Below, one piece after another: positions 6,364-8,600 of a DNA stretch of 8,600 nt. The stretch lies in contig JAHEOB010000310.1 in the NCBI GenBank assembly GCA_018610095.1, positions 1-8,600 on the forward strand, in the 5' to 3' direction. The stretch comes from Halothece sp. MAG (GTDB lineage: Bacteria; Cyanobacteriota; Cyanobacteriia; Cyanobacteriales; Rubidibacteraceae). A model generated the notes under the pieces. That model had not been told where the DNA came from and searched no databases. It worked only from the letters and a program-made list of their open reading frames with translations. Position 1 is the stretch's first letter. Every line of letters starts with the position of its first letter. Made by a program: the position numbers and the translations under genes.

Positions 6364-7353
6364 ATGAATATATTACTGTTAATTCTAGGCATTCTCCTAT
6401 TATTGCTAATGACGGGCATTGTTGCCTATGTCATGAGTGCCCGCCGTTATCAATCACAAGAGTCCGTCGCAAGTTCTTATGATCAATGGACAGAAGACGG
6501 AATTTTAGAATATTACTGGGGAGAACACATTCACCTAGGTCATTATGGTTCGCCACCGCAACGGAAAGACTTTTTACAAGCCAAATACGACTTTGTCCAT
6601 GAAATGGTTCGTTGGGGCGGTTTAGACCAACTTTCTCCTAAAACCACTGTCTTGGATGTCGGTTGTGGAATTGGTGGCAGCAGTCGTATCCTAGCACGGG
6701 ATTATGGCTTTTCCGTCACAGGTGTCACCATTAGTCCCCAACAAGTGAAACGGGCTAAAGAACTAACTCCGCCTGATATAGATGCCGATTTCATGGTAGA
6801 TGATGCCATGTCTCTTTCCTTCCCAGATGAAAGTTTTGATGTGGTATGGTCAATTGAAACCGGACCTCACATCCCTGATAAAGAAAGTTTTGCCAGAGAA
6901 TTATTGCGAGTTCTCAAACCAGGGGGAATCTTAGTTGTTGCCGATTGGAATCAACGAGACGAACGCAAAAAACCCCTAACGTTCTGGGAACAACCAATCA
7001 TGCGCCAACTTTTAGATCAATGGTCTCATCCGGCATTTTCTAGTATTGAAGGATTTGCCGAAACCCTAGAAGCAACGGGGTTAGTAGAAGGTAACGTCAT
7101 CACCGATGATTGGACAGAAGCCACTCTTCCCTCATGGTTTGATACTATCTGGCAAGGGATTATCCGTCCTCAAGGCTGGATGCAGTTTGGGCTTTATGGC
7201 TTTATTAAATCCATTCGAGAAGTGCCAACCTTATTATTGATGCGATTGGCGTTTGGAAAAGGGTTGTGTCGTTTTGGAATGTTCCGCGCAGTTCGTTCTC
7301 CTGCACATGAAACAGTGGCAGAAACCGCTTCCACTCAAGCAATGGAAGGTTAA
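6364..7353 (+). CDS. MPBQ/MSBQ methyltransferase (Sll0418-type; tocopherol and plastoquinone synthesis)
   Basis: An S-adenosylmethionine-dependent methyltransferase of 329 aa. It closely follows what I remember of Synechocystis Sll0418, which methylates 2-methyl-6-phytyl- and 2-methyl-6-solanesyl-1,4-benzoquinol on the way to tocopherol and plastoquinone. Residues 3-24 are a strongly hydrophobic single membrane anchor followed by SARRYQSQESVASSYDQW. SAM motifs are clear: VLDVGCGIGG (96-105), GVTISPQQ (120-127), FDVVWSIETGPH (158-169) and LLRVLKPGGILVVADW (180-195). The C-terminal part (WQGIIRPQGW, KSIREVPTLLLMRLAFG, GLCRFGMF) matches the same family and separates it from gamma-tocopherol methyltransferase. 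AAGGA precedes the ATG by 9 nt. It lies 36 nt after coaE and is the last gene of the operon. The final roughly 18 residues (SPAHETVAETASTQAMEG) are a non-conserved polar tail. Confidence 0.9.
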   Translation: MNILLLILGILLLLLMTGIVAYVMSARRYQSQESVASSYDQWTEDGILEYYWGEHIHLGHYGSPPQRKDFLQAKYDFVHEMVRWGGLDQLSPKTTVLDVGCGIGGSSRILARDYGFSVTGVTISPQQVKRAKELTPPDIDADFMVDDAMSLSFPDESFDVVWSIETGPHIPDKESFARELLRVLKPGGILVVADWNQRDERKKPLTFWEQPIMRQLLDQWSHPAFSSIEGFAETLEATGLVEGNVITDDWTEATLPSWFDTIWQGIIRPQGWMQFGLYGFIKSIREVPTLLLMRLAFGKGLCRFGMFRAVRSPAHETVAETASTQAMEG

Positions 7354-7391
7354 TTATTAGTTTTTTTTGAAAGGTGGGCTTTGTACCCACC
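7328..7391 (+). terminator. Possible transcription end region of the hemD operon
   Basis: Three elements lie close together: a 6-bp stem CTTCCA/TGGAAG (7328-7333 and 7343-7348) overlapping the end of the methyltransferase gene, an eight-T run (7361-7368) 12 nt after it, and a perfect GC-rich stem GGTGGG/CCCACC with a 7-nt loop (7373-7391). None is a textbook terminator, since the T run does not directly follow a strong stem in either direction. The position between converging genes is what one expects of a terminator region. Confidence 0.3.
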
Positions 7392-7530
7392 ATCACTAGA
7401 ATGGAAACAACTGGGAATCACTAATATAACCGAAGCGGTTTGTTCATTCTAAGGTTAGGAATTTGCTTGAGCAAACACCCTGACAAATCACACCATAGAG
7501 CGAGCAAAGGAAATGAGTGGAGAGAAAAAT
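7392..7530. other. Intergenic region between converging genes, with small inverted repeats
   Basis: No plausible gene is seen here. Two further short hairpins are present: AACCG/CGGTT with a 3-nt loop (7428-7440) and TTTGC/GCAAA with a 4-nt loop (7462-7475). Neither is followed by a convincing T run on either strand. They may help end or stabilise the transcript of the acidic repeat gene arriving from the right. Confidence 0.35.
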
Positions 7531-8600
7531 TCACTGATTTTTATTATTTTTTGAGGTTTGATTATCTTCATCATCAAGCTCATCATCAAGCTCGAGGTCA
7601 AATAAACTATCAATTTCTTCATTTTGTTGAGATTGTTCACTGCTACTTTGCTCTTCGGAAAAGAATGAATCAAAGTCTTCAAATGCTTCATCTTCTTGAG
7701 AAGTGTGCGATTGAGAATTTGGTTCTTGAGAGCTTTGACTTTGATGGGTAGGTTGCTCTTCCCAATCAGCAAATAAGGTTTCAAACTCATCTTCTTCGGT
7801 TTCACTTTCTTGCTGGGAACTAGATGAAGAAGTAGAACTCGACTCCTGCTGTTGGTTAGAGAAAAACTCTTCAAATTCTTCCAAAGATTCTACGTCTTGT
7901 TGTTGGAAAGGATCATCACTTGGGGTTAATTCTTGTTCTCCAAAAAGATTATCAAACTCATCTTCATCCGTTTCACTTCTTTGCTGGGAACTGGATTCTG
8001 ATTCTGGTTGGGAAAAGAATTCGTCAAAGTCGTCTAATTCTTCCAGATTTTGATCTAAGGCTTCGACTTCTTCTTGTTGAGTGCTTTCACTGCTTGGAGT
8101 AGCTTCTGGTTGTTCAAAGGATTCTTGTTCGGTTTCAGTGGGTTGTTGAGAAGTGATAGAACCAGATTCTGATTCTTGTTCCGAGAATAACTCATCAAAG
8201 TCGTCGAGTTCCCCTAACTCCTCATCTAAGGCTTCGACTTCTTCTTGTTGAGTGCTTTCACTGCTTGGAGTGGCTTCTGGTTGTTCAAAGGATTCTGCTT
8301 CCGTTTCAGTGGGTTGCTGAGAAGTAGTAGAACTAGATTCTGATTCTTGTTCCGAGAAGACCTCATCAAAGTCGTCGAGTTCTCCTAACTCCTCATCTAA
8401 GGCTTCGACTTCCTCCTGTTGAGTGCTTTCACTGCTTGGGGTAGATTCTGCTGGTTCAAAGGTAGTGTCAAAGGATTCTTGTTCGGTTTCAGTGGGTTGT
8501 TGAGAAGTGGTAGAACTGGATTCTGATTCTTGTTCCGAGAAGACCTCATCAAAGTCGTCGAGTTCTCCTAACTCCTCAACTTCCTCCTGTTGAGAAGCTT
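7531..8600 (-). CDS. Acidic, disordered tandem-repeat protein, C-terminal 355+ residues (partial)
   Basis: The frame ends at TGA 7533-7531 and has no stop codon and no ATG up to the right edge, so the gene enters from outside the window; at least 355 codons are visible. Composition is extreme. Glu, Asp, Ser, Gln and Thr dominate, only one Arg and two Lys (in the final KNNKNQ) occur, and Met, Cys and Tyr are absent. No signal, membrane helix or folded domain is seen, so this part is predicted to be intrinsically disordered. A short motif, acidic-acidic-[F/I]-acidic-x-[L/V/F]-F (for example DDFDELFS, DEFDNLFG, EEFEEFFS, EEIDSLFD), occurs nine times. The visible N-terminal half consists of 57-61-residue tandem units joining QQEEVEALDEEL, the FDEVF motif and Ser/Thr/Gln-rich linkers; the C-terminal half is degenerate. 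I do not recognise the protein. Similar motifs may occur in acidic linkers of cyanobacterial CheA-type hybrid kinases, but here the repeats run to the C-terminus. Confidence 0.8.
   Translation of the reverse strand, partial: ASQQEEVEELGELDDFDEVFSEQESESSSTTSQQPTETEQESFDTTFEPAESTPSSESTQQEEVEALDEELGELDDFDEVFSEQESESSSTTSQQPTETEAESFEQPEATPSSESTQQEEVEALDEELGELDDFDELFSEQESESGSITSQQPTETEQESFEQPEATPSSESTQQEEVEALDQNLEELDDFDEFFSQPESESSSQQRSETDEDEFDNLFGEQELTPSDDPFQQQDVESLEEFEEFFSNQQQESSSTSSSSSQQESETEEDEFETLFADWEEQPTHQSQSSQEPNSQSHTSQEDEAFEDFDSFFSEEQSSSEQSQQNEEIDSLFDLELDDELDDEDNQTSKNNKNQ
8020..8600 (-). repeat. In-frame tandem repeats of 171-183 bp inside the acidic gene
   Basis: The marker (ctcatcaaagtcgtc on the plus strand) recurs at 8020 (slightly diverged), 8191, 8362 and 8545, giving spacings of 171, 171 and 183 bp (57, 57 and 61 codons). 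The unit at 8362-8544 carries a 12-bp insertion (codons for DTTF). The partial unit at the right edge lacks 12 bp (codons for ALDE). The units starting at 8191, 8362 and 8545 are nearly identical over long runs of DNA, including synonymous sites, which suggests recent duplication or gene conversion. Confidence 0.85.

Noticed and set aside
7488..7874. A 128-residue Lys-rich frame on the minus strand
   Set aside because: It overlaps the acidic gene in another frame. Its Lys/Leu/Ser richness is what GAA/GAT-rich codons give when shifted, and it lacks the repeat logic of the real frame.
7531..7884. A complete 117-residue protein starting at the TTG at 7884
   Set aside because: The same frame continues without a stop to the right edge with the same composition and motif, so this is only the C-terminal end of a longer gene.
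7440..8102. Plus-strand frames opposite the acidic gene (7440-7751 and 7920-8102)
   Set aside because: They are antisense reflections of the repeat gene; no ribosome site or recognisable domain.
8020..8600. CRISPR array or non-coding satellite
   Set aside because: Repeat periods of 171-183 bp, no unique spacers, and an unbroken reading frame with indels in multiples of three show coding repeats.

Overview
The window looks like a stretch of cyanobacterial chromosome. The perfect HIP1 octamer GCGATCGC occurs six times in 8.6 kb, where about 0.1 would be expected by chance. The recognisable genes also point to cyanobacteria: a plant-type zeta-carotene isomerase, a CRTISO-like carotenoid oxidoreductase, the RuBisCO regulator RbcR (Ycf30), and the MPBQ/MSBQ methyltransferase of tocopherol and plastoquinone synthesis. 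Base composition is moderately AT-rich. The genus cannot be fixed from this window.

Layout, left to right. (1) 1-2637, minus strand, transcribed right to left: a zeta-carotene isomerase (Z-ISO), then 20 nt later a CRTISO-like FAD oxidoreductase, then a 57-residue two-helix membrane protein, then the start of a secreted or membrane-anchored protein that leaves the window. (2) 2638-2821: a divergent control region with a nested palindrome. (3) 2822-3805, plus strand: rbcR. (4) 3841-4704, minus strand, convergent with rbcR: an EamA/DMT-type 10-helix transporter. (5) 4705-4911: a divergent promoter region. (6) 4912-7353, plus strand: hemD, coaE and the MPBQ/MSBQ methyltransferase, 30-36 nt apart and probably one operon. 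(7) 7354-7530: a convergent intergenic stretch with small hairpins. (8) 7531 to the right edge, minus strand: the C-terminal 355 or more residues of an acidic, intrinsically disordered repeat protein whose start lies beyond the window.

Most assignable genes serve photosynthetic pigments, quinones and carbon fixation: two carotenoid-isomerisation-type enzymes, the RuBisCO transcription factor, uroporphyrinogen III synthase (haem, chlorophyll, bilins), CoA synthesis and plastoquinone/tocopherol ring methylation. The least explained part is the acidic repeat protein. Its reading frame stays open across the whole right end, it carries nine copies of a short acidic-aromatic motif, and its upstream half is built of nearly identical 171-183 bp tandem units. 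It is the best candidate here for something undescribed, but its N-terminal domain is needed before any function can be proposed.
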